Assembly (NCBI GenBank): GCA_963971225.1 | Contig: CAXARI010000002.1 | Location: 273,501 to 337,500, forward strand | Direction: 5' to 3' | DNA length: 64,000 nucleotides | Source of the DNA: Melieria omissa | Lineage: Eukaryota; Arthropoda; Insecta; Diptera; Ulidiidae | Shown: piece after piece, positions 11,397-25,754 of the stretch | Layout of the letters: each line of letters starts with the position of its first letter | Numbering within the stretch: the stretch's first letter is position 1 | Position numbers and translations under genes: made by a program | Notes under the pieces: model-generated | Told to the model about the DNA's origin: nothing | Seen by the model: the letters and a program-made list of their open reading frames with translations, nothing else | The model's database searches: none

Positions 11397-12157
11397 CTGT
11401 TATCTAGCCTATCTTGTTCGACCCTAGGTAGTCGTCCCTCTATACCTGGTTCAATTGGTCAATTCTGGTCAATTCGGTCAGCTGGAAGAAAAATTCACTC
11501 ACCTGTTATTTTCCTGTGACTCTAGTCCTTGTGTTGCCTCCGTATATATCCTTTTCCTAGCACTTGGCACTCACTTTGTACTTACTTTGCACGCACTGCA
11601 CACTTTTCAATGATTAGTATTTCTTTATTTTATTTTTTTCCTTCCTTGGTTTGACTGTATGCACACACTGCACACTTCAATGATTTCTCTTTTAGAAGAA
11701 AAAAAAACTTCTTTTTTTTTTTTTTTTTTTTTTTTTTAGCTTTTTTGCTTTTGCTGATTTTTCCGTGTAAAAAAAAATTTTGGTTATATGTTTTATCGTT
11801 TATTTGACGTTAGTTTAGTTATGGTCCTTTTACTCACCCTAAGATGAGCATTGAAGGCTTTAGTTAGTTATCCGGTCGTTGGCGAAATGAAATAAAAAAT
11901 TTTTTTAAGACTGGAGGGTCCCGTGGGAATCGCAGCCTTAGTGTTCACCAACGCCTTTTTTGTTTATGTGCGGGCACCGCCTGGAAGGGTCGTGTTGTCC
12001 TGTTTAGTTGTCTGCGTTAACGGATTATTTGCGGACAACCTACTGAGGCACGACTGGCTTCACGTACCGGCTCACTATCGCTTAACGCTTGAGTCGTCCG
12101 GAGGATATACTCCGACTCCTCGGGGGAAGCTTGCGAAGAGTGAACTTGTGGTAAGGC
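11397..12157 (-). promoter_or_regulatory. A2 gag remnant and 5' leader
   Basis: Same as the A1 segment: about 50 bp of gag without a start codon at 11397-11446, then untranslated leader with CAG|GTGAGT donor (exon end 11503) and a poly(T) run near 11713-11737. Confidence 0.65.
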
Positions 12158-12175
12158 GGTCCCTGCTCGGGCGCC

Positions 12176-12176
<1 letters not shown>
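12158..12176 (-). promoter_or_regulatory. tRNA-Lys-type primer binding site of A2
   Basis: Minus strand TGGCGCCCGAGCAGGGACC next to the 5' LTR, as in A1. Confidence 0.88.
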
Positions 12177-13844
<1,668 letters not shown>

Positions 13845-13845
<1 letters not shown>

Positions 13846-13863
13846 GGCGCCCGAGCAGGGACC
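13845..13863 (+). promoter_or_regulatory. tRNA-Lys-type primer binding site of B
   Basis: TGGCGCCCGAGCAGGGACC directly follows the LTR. Confidence 0.9.
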
Positions 13864-13867
13864 TGAC

Positions 13868-14077
13868 TGCGATTCCTACGGGACCCTCCAGTCAGGCTTG
13901 TAATTTCAAGTATAACAAACCAATCAATCCTGCGATTCCTACGGGACCCTCGAGGATATAACAATTATGCCGACTGCGACTCCTACGGGACCCTCCAGTC
14001 AGGTTAAACAATTGAATATGTAAATATATAAAAATTAAGAAACTGATCGACCCTGCGATTCCTACGGGACCCTCCAG
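13868..14077 (+). repeat. Four dispersed leader repeats in B
   Basis: Copies of a 24-bp motif built on TCCTACGGGACCCTC start at 13868, 13931, 13975 and 14054, separated by AT-rich DNA. A related single copy is in the A-family leader. The position, just after the primer site, is where gypsy has its insulator and where packaging signals lie. The function here is unknown. Confidence 0.75.
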
Positions 14078-14716
14078 GGTATAACCACCTGCTGGCTGAG
14101 ATCCTGTAAATCAGGCCCTCCAGCTTATGTACGGATCCTTGGTCATGGTTAGACGACAGGTCATTCCGCTTAGCGGAGAATCATTACGGCCAGGATACTG
14201 TACGGTGGAGTTAGTCGTGCCATTAGTAGGTCGCTGACAAGCATAAACGTCAGCTTCCAAACGGGGCAACCACGACGCTCCCGAAGCAGTAAATCAGTAA
14301 CAAAGGAACGTCGCTCGGGTGGACGCCAGGCCAACTAGCTCCAATCTTGTTTTTGCTAAAATTGCGGTGAAAAAAATAAAAAGAAAACCTACAGCAAAAG
14401 CGAAAAAAAAATTTCAGATAAAAGTGAAAAAGAACACGTATAGTTGCCGATACAAATTGCAGAAGAACTTACAAGATTTTGAAATAAAAGTGCAAGGTCG
14501 AAGGTGAAAAAGATCGAGAACTCAAAATATCTTCTCGAAAAAAAAAAGCAGTGCAAAAATTTAAGAAAAAAACCTACATCAAGAACAAAGGTGCACGGAC
14601 GAGGTAGAAGGGATCGAAGAAGAAGGCGCAAGGATTGCTGAAATCGACATTGGAAAAATTGCAGACTCGATAATCACTGGAGGAATTTTTTGCGACATGA
14701 AGGTGTTTTTTATAGT

Positions 14717-15041
14717 GTAAGTTGGAATACTGTATCCACAAAATACAGAAAAAGAAAAAAGAAAATAAGCAAAAATATATATTTCCTCTCAGGCGCAATA
14801 AGTAAAAAAGAAAATAAGCAAAAATATATCTTTCCTCTCGGGCGCAACAAATAAAAAAGAAAATAAGCAAAAATATATATTTCCTCTCAGGCGCAATAAA
14901 TAAAAAAGAAAATAAGCAAAAATATATCTTTCATCTCAGGCGCAATAAATAAAAAAGAAAATAAGCAAAAATATATCTTTCATCTCAGGCGCAGTAAATA
15001 AAAAAGAAAATAAGCAAAAATACACATTTCTTCTCAGGCGC
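14717..15041 (+). promoter_or_regulatory. 49-bp tandem repeats carrying splice-acceptor-like sites, with upstream donor
   Basis: Six head-to-tail units of about 49 bp (14752-15041) each contain an A-rich part, TATAT and then TTTCCTCTCAGGCGC or a close variant. That is a pyrimidine tract plus CAG|G, the form of an insect 3' splice site. The second unit has CGG instead of CAG. A donor-like GTAAGT is at 14717. A small leader intron with alternative acceptors is possible. Not proven. Confidence 0.6.
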
Positions 15042-15070
15042 CCTGTGAACCCTAGTAATTCTTTAGTAAT

Positions 15071-16348
15071 ATGGACGATATCCAAAAGGCGCTAACTGAA
15101 CTCACCGGGGGTCTTAATGCGGTGCTCGAAACACAAAAGCGTTTCGAGAAAAGGTTAGGGGCCTTGACCAACCTGGAGACGCGTATCGTCTCCCTAGAAG
15201 GCAATGACGCAAATGGGAACGTAAATTCAGTTTTAGGGAGGATAGAGAGTAAATTAGGGACCTTGAATACCCTCGAGTCACGTATTGCCGCCCTGGAAGC
15301 GAAGCGATCAACGACAACTGACCAATTACCCGGAACCCCTGTTCTTCCTCCTCTATGCGGACCCCGTAATGAAGATGACCTGAAGCTTATAAGCCGGTTG
15401 CCAGACGCTGTGAAGGAATTACAACCTTTTGATGGGAATCCTGTGCAGTACGTGTCGTGGATCCACAGTGTCGAAAGCATCCTTCATGACTACGAGTTAG
15501 TGCGAGATAAACCAATTTTTCGTGCTATATTACAGAGCATAAGGCAAAAAATTCGCGGGGAGGCCGACACCGCTCTGGTGTCTTATAATATCTTCGATGA
15601 AGACTGGAATACTATCAAGGAATGTCTATCTCTTCATTATGCGGATAAAAGAGACATCCGGACGCTGGAGCACCAGCTTAATCAACTCTCTCAGAAAAAC
15701 TCGAAGCTGGACGAGTTCTACGCCTCAGTGAATCATCAGTTTTCCCTAATTGTGAACAAAATTAAAACCGAGTCCTATAGCCAAGAAACTGTTTCTGTTT
15801 TGATAGATACCTATAGGAATAGGGCACTTGATGTTTTTATAAGAGGGGTAAACGGGGAAGCATCAAAGATGCTCTTCATCCGCAAACCGAAATCCTTGCC
15901 CGAAGCATATACATCCTGCCTCGAGTTTCAAAATCTGAGTTTCCGTAACACCGTGCTGCACCGACCGGTAACTGTGCCCAGGAACGACATGTCTTCCAGA
16001 CCACCCCTTCCACCCAGAATTCCTCATAGACCCTTCCCAAGAAATCCATTCCATTACAATCGCCACTGGTCAAATGATCAGACTCCAAGCAACCGCAACC
16101 CATTCTCGGCAGGAGGAAGTCCTCCACCAAGGCCTGGACCTAAGCCAGCCGAAAAAATGGAGGTGGATAGATCCATACAAACCCGACAAGTTAATTATAT
16201 GAACCGTCCCCAAGAAGGCGGGCAGCCCAACAAAAAGCAGCGGATCTTTCACCTAACAAATGATAGCGAGGAGTCGTCGAAGGACCATGGGGATGGCCAC
16301 GAAGAAATAAATTTTACAACAAACGCCTCAGTAGCGTACCTTACTTAG
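15071..16348 (+). CDS. gag: Gag polyprotein of element B
   Basis: 425 codons from an ATG. The N-terminal 80 residues contain two related leucine-rich stretches (LTNLETRIVSLEG, LNTLESRIAALEA) that look coiled-coil. A capsid-like helical region follows (FDGNPVQYVSWIHSVE, LSLHYADKRDIRTLEHQL), then a Pro/Arg-rich basic tail. There is no CCHC knuckle, as is usual for gypsy-group errantiviruses, so the basic tail probably binds RNA. The protein would form the particle core. The frame ends 31 bases after a slippery heptamer that leads into pol. Confidence 0.92.
   Translation: MDDIQKALTELTGGLNAVLETQKRFEKRLGALTNLETRIVSLEGNDANGNVNSVLGRIESKLGTLNTLESRIAALEAKRSTTTDQLPGTPVLPPLCGPRNEDDLKLISRLPDAVKELQPFDGNPVQYVSWIHSVESILHDYELVRDKPIFRAILQSIRQKIRGEADTALVSYNIFDEDWNTIKECLSLHYADKRDIRTLEHQLNQLSQKNSKLDEFYASVNHQFSLIVNKIKTESYSQETVSVLIDTYRNRALDVFIRGVNGEASKMLFIRKPKSLPEAYTSCLEFQNLSFRNTVLHRPVTVPRNDMSSRPPLPPRIPHRPFPRNPFHYNRHWSNDQTPSNRNPFSAGGSPPPRPGPKPAEKMEVDRSIQTRQVNYMNRPQEGGQPNKKQRIFHLTNDSEESSKDHGDGHEEINFTTNASVAYLT
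16309..16315 (+). promoter_or_regulatory. Slippery heptamer for -1 frameshift, gag to pol (B)
   Basis: A AAT TTT, read in the gag frame, fits X XXY YYZ. The -1 frame is open from here into pol, which has no ATG of its own at the start (it opens with GTG at 16354). Downstream structure was not evaluated. Confidence 0.75.
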
Positions 16349-16353
16349 AGTAC

Positions 16354-19300
16354 GTGACTGCTGAAGGTAAGGTGTTGAAGTTTCTCATAGACACTGGGGC
16401 AAATAAGAACTTTGTCAGTCCGTCAGTTAATAAGCATAACCATCCGGTAATTAAACCCTTTAACGTTCATTCCGCCGCAGGCAATATAGAAATCCGCCAG
16501 AAGGTCTGTGGAAAATTCTTTCAAAATTTAGGTATACACTCCATTCTAACGTTCTACGTCCTTCCCGGCCTAAAGACCTTCGATGGTATAATCGGTGACG
16601 ATTCCTTAAGGGAATTGGAAGCCATCATCGATCGCAAGGCTAATGTCCTCATTTTAAAACCAGACGTAAGAATCCCCTTGAAGGCTCAGTGTTCAGAAAA
16701 TGTAAACATAACCATCGGTGAAGAAGTCTCAAGTCTGGCAAGAACGAAACTAGCTGAGATAGTCCGTACCCGCAAATCACTGTTTGGCCCGATTTCCGAC
16801 AGCGAACTCGCCAAAACCTCGGTCAGGGCTGAGATAAGGACCACAACAAGCGAGCCGGTCTACACTAAAAGCTACCCCTACCCTAGTTGCATGCGTAGCG
16901 AAGTGGATAGACAAATTAACGAGCTGTTATCTGAAGGAATTATACGACCTTCCAAAAGCCCCTACAATTCGCCACTCTGGATAGTGCCGAAGAAGCCCAA
17001 GCCGAACGGCGAAAAGCAGTACCGAGTCGTCATTGACTACAAAAGGCTAAACGCGGTCACAATAGCCGACACCTATCCGATACCCGACATCAACAGCACT
17101 CTGGCTAGCCTTGGGAATGCCCGATTCTTCACAACTTTGGACCTGACCTCTGGATTCCACCAGATACCGATGAAGGCGTCTGATGTACAAAAGACCGCGT
17201 TCTCGACTATGAACGGAAAATTCGAGTTTCTCAGACTACCGTTCGGGTTGAAGAACGCTCCATCAATATTCCAGCGAATGATAGACGATGTATTAAAAGA
17301 ATACATTGGGAGGATTTGCTACGTATACATCGACGATATAATTGTATACGGCAGCAATGAGGATGAACACATTCGGAACATCGAGGTAATCCTCAACCGT
17401 CTTTCTGATGCCAATCTCAAAGTGAACCTAGACAAGACTCACTTTATGAAGTCTGAAGTGGAGTTCCTGGGATATATCGTGGGGGCAAGTGGAATCAAGG
17501 CAGACCCAAAAAAGGTTCACGCGATCAACAACATCTTACCGCCAACGAACCTAAAGGATTTGAAAAGCTTCCTGGGAATGACTTCCTATTATAGGAAGTT
17601 CATCCGTGATTACGCAAGAGTAGCGAAGCCACTAACGAATCTCACCAGGGGCGAACTTGCACGGGTTAAGGCTAACGCCTCAAGGAAGGTGCCAATTGAG
17701 CTTGACGAGGCTGCTCTTCGGGCTTTTACCAATCTGAAGGAATTACTGACGTCATCCGAAGTGCTAGCCTTTCCCGACTTCAACAAACCCTTTAACCTAA
17801 CCACTGACGCTTCTAACGTGGCAATAGGCGCCGTCTTGTCCCAAGAGCAGGATAATCTGGATAAACCGATTGCCTACGTCTCCAGGTCCTTAAACAAAAC
17901 GGAGGAAGCGTACGCAGCTAACGAAAAGGAAATGTTAGCTATAGTGTGGGCATTGGATAGCCTTCGTTCGTATCTTTATGGAGCAAAAAAGGTCAACATC
18001 TTCACAGACCACCAGCCGCTAACGTTTGCCTTGGGTAATAGGAATTACAACGCGAAGCTAAAACGGTGGAAAGCGCGAATCGAGGAATACAACCACCAAT
18101 TAATTTACAAGCCAGGTAAATCTAATGTGGTTGCTGACGCTCTTTCCCGGCTGAAAACCCAGATTAACCATTTACCCAGCTCGCCGCATGTAAGCCAAGC
18201 TCCAAGCGAGTCGAGCACTCTAACAGCGAGTGAAGGACAAGCTCCAAGCGAGTCGAGCACTCTAACAGCGAGTGAAGGACAAGCTTCAAGCGAATCAGGC
18301 ACTCTAACAGCAAGTGAGGGACGACCAATGGAAACGACTATGACTGCCGACGAACATGGTTCCACTACGATCACCGCGGACGAAGACGACACATGCAACC
18401 AGACAGTCCATAGCGCAGAACAGGACAATACTGATTTAATCCCACATGTGGAGGTTCCCCTCAATGTATTCCGCAATCAGATTGTAATTCGAATTGGAAA
18501 AGAATTGCTCTCTTATCTTCAGCCCCACCCCGGATTCCAACGCTATTTTGTGACGGTTCCCGTAATAACTGAAGAAATTCTTGTAAGAATCCTGAAAGAG
18601 AGGCTCCGCCCAAGAATAGTTAATGGAATTAAAATTCCAGAAGAATATTTAGGGTTATTACAGAGAATTTATTTAGGGCATTTCAGTTATTACAAGATAA
18701 GAGTCACGCAAAGACTAGTGGAGGACGTAACGGTCGACGAGCGCAAATGCGCAATAATAGAGGCAGAACATAAGAGAGCACACAGGAATGCGAAAGAAAA
18801 CAGGGAACAGATACTTGAATCCTACTACTTCCCCCGAATGAGCAGCCTGATTAGAAAATACACCAAAAATTGCGAAACATGTAACGCTAACAAGTATGAC
18901 CGCCATCCTCATATTCCCTCTTTACAACCCACGCCCATCCCTAATTACCCGTGTGAAATTCTGCACATGGACATAGTGGAAATACAGAATGAAAAATTCA
19001 TCAGCTGTCTGGATAAATTCTCCAAGTTTGGAAAACTTTTCCGTGTAAAAAATCGATCTGCCCTACACCTAAGGAATAAAATCATAAAAGCCCTACACTA
19101 TTTCACAATACCAAAAGTCCTTGTCACCGATAATGAAACGGGATTCCTCAGCCCCATAATCCTGAACCTCATCAGGTCACTGAATGTTAAACTCTATAGG
19201 ACCCCAATACACAAAAGTGAGGTTAATGGACAGGTGGAAAGATTCCACTCAACTATTTTAGAAATCTACCGTTGCCTCAAGAGAGAGTACGCGGACCTGA

Positions 19301-19752
19301 ACACGAAGGAGCTGGTGGAAATTGCCGTCGACAGATACAATAATACCATACATTCCGTAACACGTAAAAAACCTAATGACATTTTTTTTAACAGGACACA
19401 GAGAATAAATTACCAGAACATAGTCGACTTTAGGGCAGTCGTCAACGAGAATTTGAAAGGGCTCATAGAAAGGAACCAAAAGTTACAAAATCTCCGCCGA
19501 AACGCGAAAAGGGCGACGCCAAAAACTTATAAAAAAGGGGAAATTATCTACACCGCCGTTAAAGGCATAAAACCGAAAGCAAAACCACTATTTAGGAGGG
19601 ATGTAGTAGCTAGAAACAACAAAGTTACGGTAGTAACTCGGGAAGGAAGGAGAGTCCACAAGAGCCACATTAAAAACATAGACCAAGCAACCAAAAATTC
19701 CAAAGGTAACAGAAGCAGTCAGGGCAACAGGGGGGGTTCACAGGAAAAATAA
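16354..19752 (+). CDS. pol: Pol polyprotein of element B (protease, RT, RNase H, integrase)
   Basis: 1,132 codons in the -1 frame relative to gag, probably made as Gag-Pol. In order: aspartic protease (FLIDTGANKNF, DTG at about residues 13-15), reverse transcriptase (VVIDYKRLN, FHQIPM, YIDD at 325-328), RNase H (TDASNVAIGAVLS, NEKEMLAIVWAL, FTDHQPL), a Ser/Thr/Glu-rich linker with a three-fold repeat containing TASEG, then integrase. The integrase has an H-H-C-C zinc-binding region (HKRAH ... CETC) and a D-D-E core (LHMDIVE with D873, VTDNE, GQVERFHS). All catalytic residues I can check are present. It would copy the RNA and insert the DNA. Confidence 0.95.
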   Translation: MTAEGKVLKFLIDTGANKNFVSPSVNKHNHPVIKPFNVHSAAGNIEIRQKVCGKFFQNLGIHSILTFYVLPGLKTFDGIIGDDSLRELEAIIDRKANVLILKPDVRIPLKAQCSENVNITIGEEVSSLARTKLAEIVRTRKSLFGPISDSELAKTSVRAEIRTTTSEPVYTKSYPYPSCMRSEVDRQINELLSEGIIRPSKSPYNSPLWIVPKKPKPNGEKQYRVVIDYKRLNAVTIADTYPIPDINSTLASLGNARFFTTLDLTSGFHQIPMKASDVQKTAFSTMNGKFEFLRLPFGLKNAPSIFQRMIDDVLKEYIGRICYVYIDDIIVYGSNEDEHIRNIEVILNRLSDANLKVNLDKTHFMKSEVEFLGYIVGASGIKADPKKVHAINNILPPTNLKDLKSFLGMTSYYRKFIRDYARVAKPLTNLTRGELARVKANASRKVPIELDEAALRAFTNLKELLTSSEVLAFPDFNKPFNLTTDASNVAIGAVLSQEQDNLDKPIAYVSRSLNKTEEAYAANEKEMLAIVWALDSLRSYLYGAKKVNIFTDHQPLTFALGNRNYNAKLKRWKARIEEYNHQLIYKPGKSNVVADALSRLKTQINHLPSSPHVSQAPSESSTLTASEGQAPSESSTLTASEGQASSESGTLTASEGRPMETTMTADEHGSTTITADEDDTCNQTVHSAEQDNTDLIPHVEVPLNVFRNQIVIRIGKELLSYLQPHPGFQRYFVTVPVITEEILVRILKERLRPRIVNGIKIPEEYLGLLQRIYLGHFSYYKIRVTQRLVEDVTVDERKCAIIEAEHKRAHRNAKENREQILESYYFPRMSSLIRKYTKNCETCNANKYDRHPHIPSLQPTPIPNYPCEILHMDIVEIQNEKFISCLDKFSKFGKLFRVKNRSALHLRNKIIKALHYFTIPKVLVTDNETGFLSPIILNLIRSLNVKLYRTPIHKSEVNGQVERFHSTILEIYRCLKREYADLNTKELVEIAVDRYNNTIHSVTRKKPNDIFFNRTQRINYQNIVDFRAVVNENLKGLIERNQKLQNLRRNAKRATPKTYKKGEIIYTAVKGIKPKAKPLFRRDVVARNNKVTVVTREGRRVHKSHIKNIDQATKNSKGNRSSQGNRGGSQEK

Positions 19753-20295
19753 ATAAAAAAAAAAAAAGAGAGGAAAAAACACAAAAGACAAATAAAGGAA
19801 AAAAACACAAATGAAAAACACGAAGAGAGGAAAGAACACAAAAGACAAATAAAAAAAAAAAAAAACACAAATAAAAAACACGAAGAGAGGAAAAAACACC
19901 AAACATAAAAAGCAAAAAACACAAGTAAAAGACACAAAGAAAACAAGAGAAACGAATTGGCCCGAAGAAGCAATAGAGAAAAGAAAAAACACACTATTCA
20001 AAAAAAAAAAAGAGGAAAAAATACAAAACATTAACAAAAAAATTAACAAAAACGGAAAAACACATTTTACCAATAAAAATAAAGGATAAATGTAATATAA
20101 TATATATAATACAATACATCTACTAGCAGAAAAATTTTGATTGATTTCTAAATTAGCCTTAAGAATCCTTATGTAAACAATTGTCAATTTACCCTTAAGA
20201 GTATGATAATAACAAACAGAATTAATGGTAATGGTCTAGTAGTAGTAACAGTAATAGAAATTCAACTCTGTAATCAATAAATCAATAAAGATGAA

Positions 20296-20332
<37 letters not shown>

Positions 20333-20530
20333 AAAAAAAAATATATATATATATATATATTAGCATATATTAGCATATATTAGCATATATTAGCAATTAC
20401 GGAAAATTACAACCTAGAAGCCACTACATAATATTCACATTGAACAGAAATCAATCAAAATAGCAAAAGAAATTGCATACGAATAATTAAATGAGATGTC
20501 CTAGAACAAGGAAGAAGTCCACTCAAATGA
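19753..20530 (+). other. A-rich spacer between pol and env in B
   Basis: No gene. It contains loosely repeated purine-rich units around ACACGAAGAGAGGAAA, a poly(A) run at about 20300-20326, an AT run near 20341-20361 and four TAGCATATAT copies. The env splice acceptor should lie at its end or just inside the env frame. Confidence 0.7.
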
Positions 20531-22051
20531 ATGGAACAATTTTTAGCAAGTAAGAATAAAATAGATACAACATGTTTCAGAATGATTACGATGGCTATGA
20601 CGACGGTACGCGGCCTACACGTGTTCGAGTATAAGTCTCCAATCGTCACCATGAAGGAGGGCAACGCTCGGATTCTGAATGGGAATTTCAACCTGGTGCA
20701 CGTCATGAACATACAACAATACGAAGAGTTGGTGGGAGAAATAAAAGAAGCTGTCAAAGATGTTGAAGTGACCGAAAGGAAGGACATCATTCTCTTCTAC
20801 GTCAACGAGGTAGAAAAGGGGCTACGTGAGCTAAGGGGAAAGAAGCAAAGATCGGGGCGTTCCATCAACTGGATAGGATCCGCCTGGAAATGGGTCTCCG
20901 GCTCCCCGGACGCCACTGATTGGGACAAAATCCTTAAGAGCGAGGAAGAAATAGTTGAAAATAATAACCAGCAATACAAAATTAACAAAAGACTCTTTAA
21001 CGTCACTAACCAAGCAATAGAAAAGTACAACCAGCTAGCCAATCTGTTTTACAATGACGTCAGCGGCAAAGCTTCGGAAAGGTTCGAGCAGATCCTGCTG
21101 GAAAAAACCAAGATCGTAAAAGAAAAGGTACACGAAATAGTCCGAGCATGCCAGATGGCAAGGAAAGGCATCGTCAACACCAACCTACTGGACGATGAGG
21201 AAATCAATGCGGTTTTGTCTGAAATTGAGACCTTGCCCTACGACAACGAAATAGAAGCCCTGGAGTACGCAACACCTTCAATCCTCGTAAAACCATCGAC
21301 GCTGCTATATGTAATATCCTTGCCGAAAGTACACACCGATTCGTACAATCACCTGTTAATACGTCCAGCGGCAATAAATGGGAAACAGGTCGACATTTAT
21401 TATACAGAAATGGTTGTTAATCAGAAAGAATCGTTCGCAATCTCTGGTCAATGTATGCGGATGAGAAACACAACCATATGCAACCAATCCGCACTCGTCA
21501 AACTGGCTGACGACGATTGCGTGTCAAACCTCCTGAGGGGAGAAGACGCTGAATGCTCCCTTAGGTCAAACACCGAAGAAATTGTAGAACTAATAAAGGA
21601 AGACACACTGTTTCTCAGCAACTTTTTTGGCCCCGTCACGTCGGGAAACTACTCGAGAAATCTTAATGGAACCTACATCATCCAGATCCAGAACGAGTCG
21701 GTGCTAATAAAGGACAAGCTCTTTTCAACCCGATCGTATGTGAAAACTCAAATAATGCCCCCGATCCTCTCAAATATCACGAAAAGTATCCCCAAGATAG
21801 ACGTAAGCTATTTGCACCAGCTAAGCCTGAAGAACATCGACAGACTCCAGGATCTGCAGGTTAAATCAAATGTTTCATTAGCCACCGACATAATTATCGT
21901 CACTATAATAATTCTTTGCTCGCTGATAATATGGAAATATCTTACGAGGAATCTCCACATCCCTCGCATATACCCCATAATCGAGCACACGGCATCCCCC
22001 GCTAAACCACCACGCCTAACATCACTTAATCTGCGGGACGCAGATATTTGA
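20531..22051 (+). CDS. env: Envelope glycoprotein of element B (errantivirus Env)
   Basis: 506 codons from an ATG. A basic cleavage-like stretch (GKKQRSGR) precedes SINWIGSAWKW, the family's fusion region. Numerous N-x-S/T sites follow, then a C-terminal transmembrane segment (DIIIVTIIILCSLIIW) and a short cytoplasmic tail. The sequence is clearly homologous to the A1/A2 Env (shared SPDATDW, IVRACQMA, GIVNTNLLD). Unlike A1, the stop lies just before the polypurine tract. The first ATG may not be the one used if a leader is spliced in. The frame is intact. Confidence 0.93.
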   Translation: MEQFLASKNKIDTTCFRMITMAMTTVRGLHVFEYKSPIVTMKEGNARILNGNFNLVHVMNIQQYEELVGEIKEAVKDVEVTERKDIILFYVNEVEKGLRELRGKKQRSGRSINWIGSAWKWVSGSPDATDWDKILKSEEEIVENNNQQYKINKRLFNVTNQAIEKYNQLANLFYNDVSGKASERFEQILLEKTKIVKEKVHEIVRACQMARKGIVNTNLLDDEEINAVLSEIETLPYDNEIEALEYATPSILVKPSTLLYVISLPKVHTDSYNHLLIRPAAINGKQVDIYYTEMVVNQKESFAISGQCMRMRNTTICNQSALVKLADDDCVSNLLRGEDAECSLRSNTEEIVELIKEDTLFLSNFFGPVTSGNYSRNLNGTYIIQIQNESVLIKDKLFSTRSYVKTQIMPPILSNITKSIPKIDVSYLHQLSLKNIDRLQDLQVKSNVSLATDIIIVTIIILCSLIIWKYLTRNLHIPRIYPIIEHTASPAKPPRLTSLNLRDADI

Positions 22052-22060
22052 AGGGGGAGG
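22050..22060 (+). promoter_or_regulatory. Polypurine tract of B
   Basis: GAAGGGGGAGG immediately precedes the 3' LTR and follows the env stop. Confidence 0.9.
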
Positions 22061-24330
<2,270 letters not shown>

Positions 24331-25286
24331 GCCCCCCTTCAAAAGTCTGCGTCCAGCTGACTATGGTTGCCAGAGGATGTTGCGTGGCAGCTTGGGCTCC
24401 CGCTGGTTCCTGGAGTGGCGGGATGCCCGTCTTCATCGTTAGTCTTCGCCAAAAGAGGTATGCCAAGCAAGCCATTACTGCAAAGATCAGAGAATCTGCA
24501 ACGACAGAAAAGTTAGTCATATTCTTCAGGTGCCCTATGTACTTGAAGTTTTGTAAGTGGCCATCGTGCACATATTCTAAGGTTGGCTTTAGACCGCGAT
24601 TCGTTATGTTGTGGAGGACTGGCGGTAGTGCCAAGAGTCTTGTCACGGATCTGCTAGAATAAGTCTCGTTTCCCAACCCGATGGTTTCGTTGTTTAGCTG
24701 GATGACGAAGGTTCCCTCCAATAATTTGGTATAATTTTCTGCCCTGATGGTTCCCCTGAAATTGGTGAGAAATAGTGTGTTGTCGTCTATCGTCTCGATC
24801 ACCTCCTTGTCGCTGGGTACGTAGTGGCATTCAGCGTCGCCTCCTTTAATCACTCGTGGCAGGCAGCTATCTTCGGGCAGCACTTCTATCTCCTCGGGGT
24901 AGCAGATCGTTGAATTGCTGATTGTTGTTCTCCCACATTTCTTTCTCTGAATTCAGCACCTGATTCCAATCGGTGGCGTCGGGTGAACCAGCTATCCATT
25001 TCCACGCAGCTCCCAGCCAGTCAATGGAGCGAGTCTTCCTCTTGCTGCTGCGAAGTTCGTCAAGGCGGTCATTAATTTGGTTTACGTAGTAGTCAAAAAT
25101 AGCCTTGTCTTCTGTGCTCCTCAGCGCGTCTTGGGCCACCGCAGTAATCTTCTTTGCCGCTTCCTTAAGGGATCCTGTATTGATGACGTGCACCATTTTG
25201 AAATGCCCACTGATGACCCATGCGTTCCCGTGTTGAATCTTCACCACAGGCGCCTTGTAGTTGAATATCCGGAAGCCATTTGCCAC

Positions 25287-25663
25287 CGTCAGGAGGTGTA
25301 GTAACCTAGCTTAGGATAGTTGTTTAGGTGTAAAATTTGTTAAGACTTATCTGTTAATGTGTTAACTAGTTAGTTAAAAAATTTGTATTAGTTTCCTTAA
25401 CAAGTGGTTACCTTTTTGTAGTTAGTGGGAATTGGTATAAGGTATTTTAATATTACAAAATATAATATAGGATAATGATCTGGAGGTCCAGTAACGTATT
25501 CTAGGTAGTTATGCACCTATTTTCCTTTTTGTTCAATTAACATTATTTCTTTTCTTTTTTCTTTTTATTTTATTTTTATATATATTCTATGCGCATGGTA
25601 CCATTCTGTCGTTCCCAAACGGGGAGTTGAGCCCCAATACCTGGGTTCTTCTTGCCAGGTATC
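25287..25663 (-). other. Pol-env interval of A3, env side
   Basis: AT-rich non-coding sequence matching A1 1990-2330, with a 21-bp difference near 25390-25412. It ends at the LINE insertion. Confidence 0.6.
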
Positions 25664-25754
25664 TTTTTTTTTTTTTTTTTAAACAGGAACAAACGCGCAG
25701 GGGATGACCCCTATTAATGCGAAGCATTGCGTTGGTTCAGGAAGGATATAAAGG

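Larger units (their letters stand above)
13864..15070 (+). other. Element B untranslated leader
   Basis: About 1.2 kb between primer site and gag. Besides the two repeat systems listed separately it is A-rich and contains no supported gene. Confidence 0.7.

Noticed and set aside
14754..15041. CRISPR-like array
   Set aside because: Contiguous tandem repeats without unique spacers, in a eukaryotic retroelement leader.
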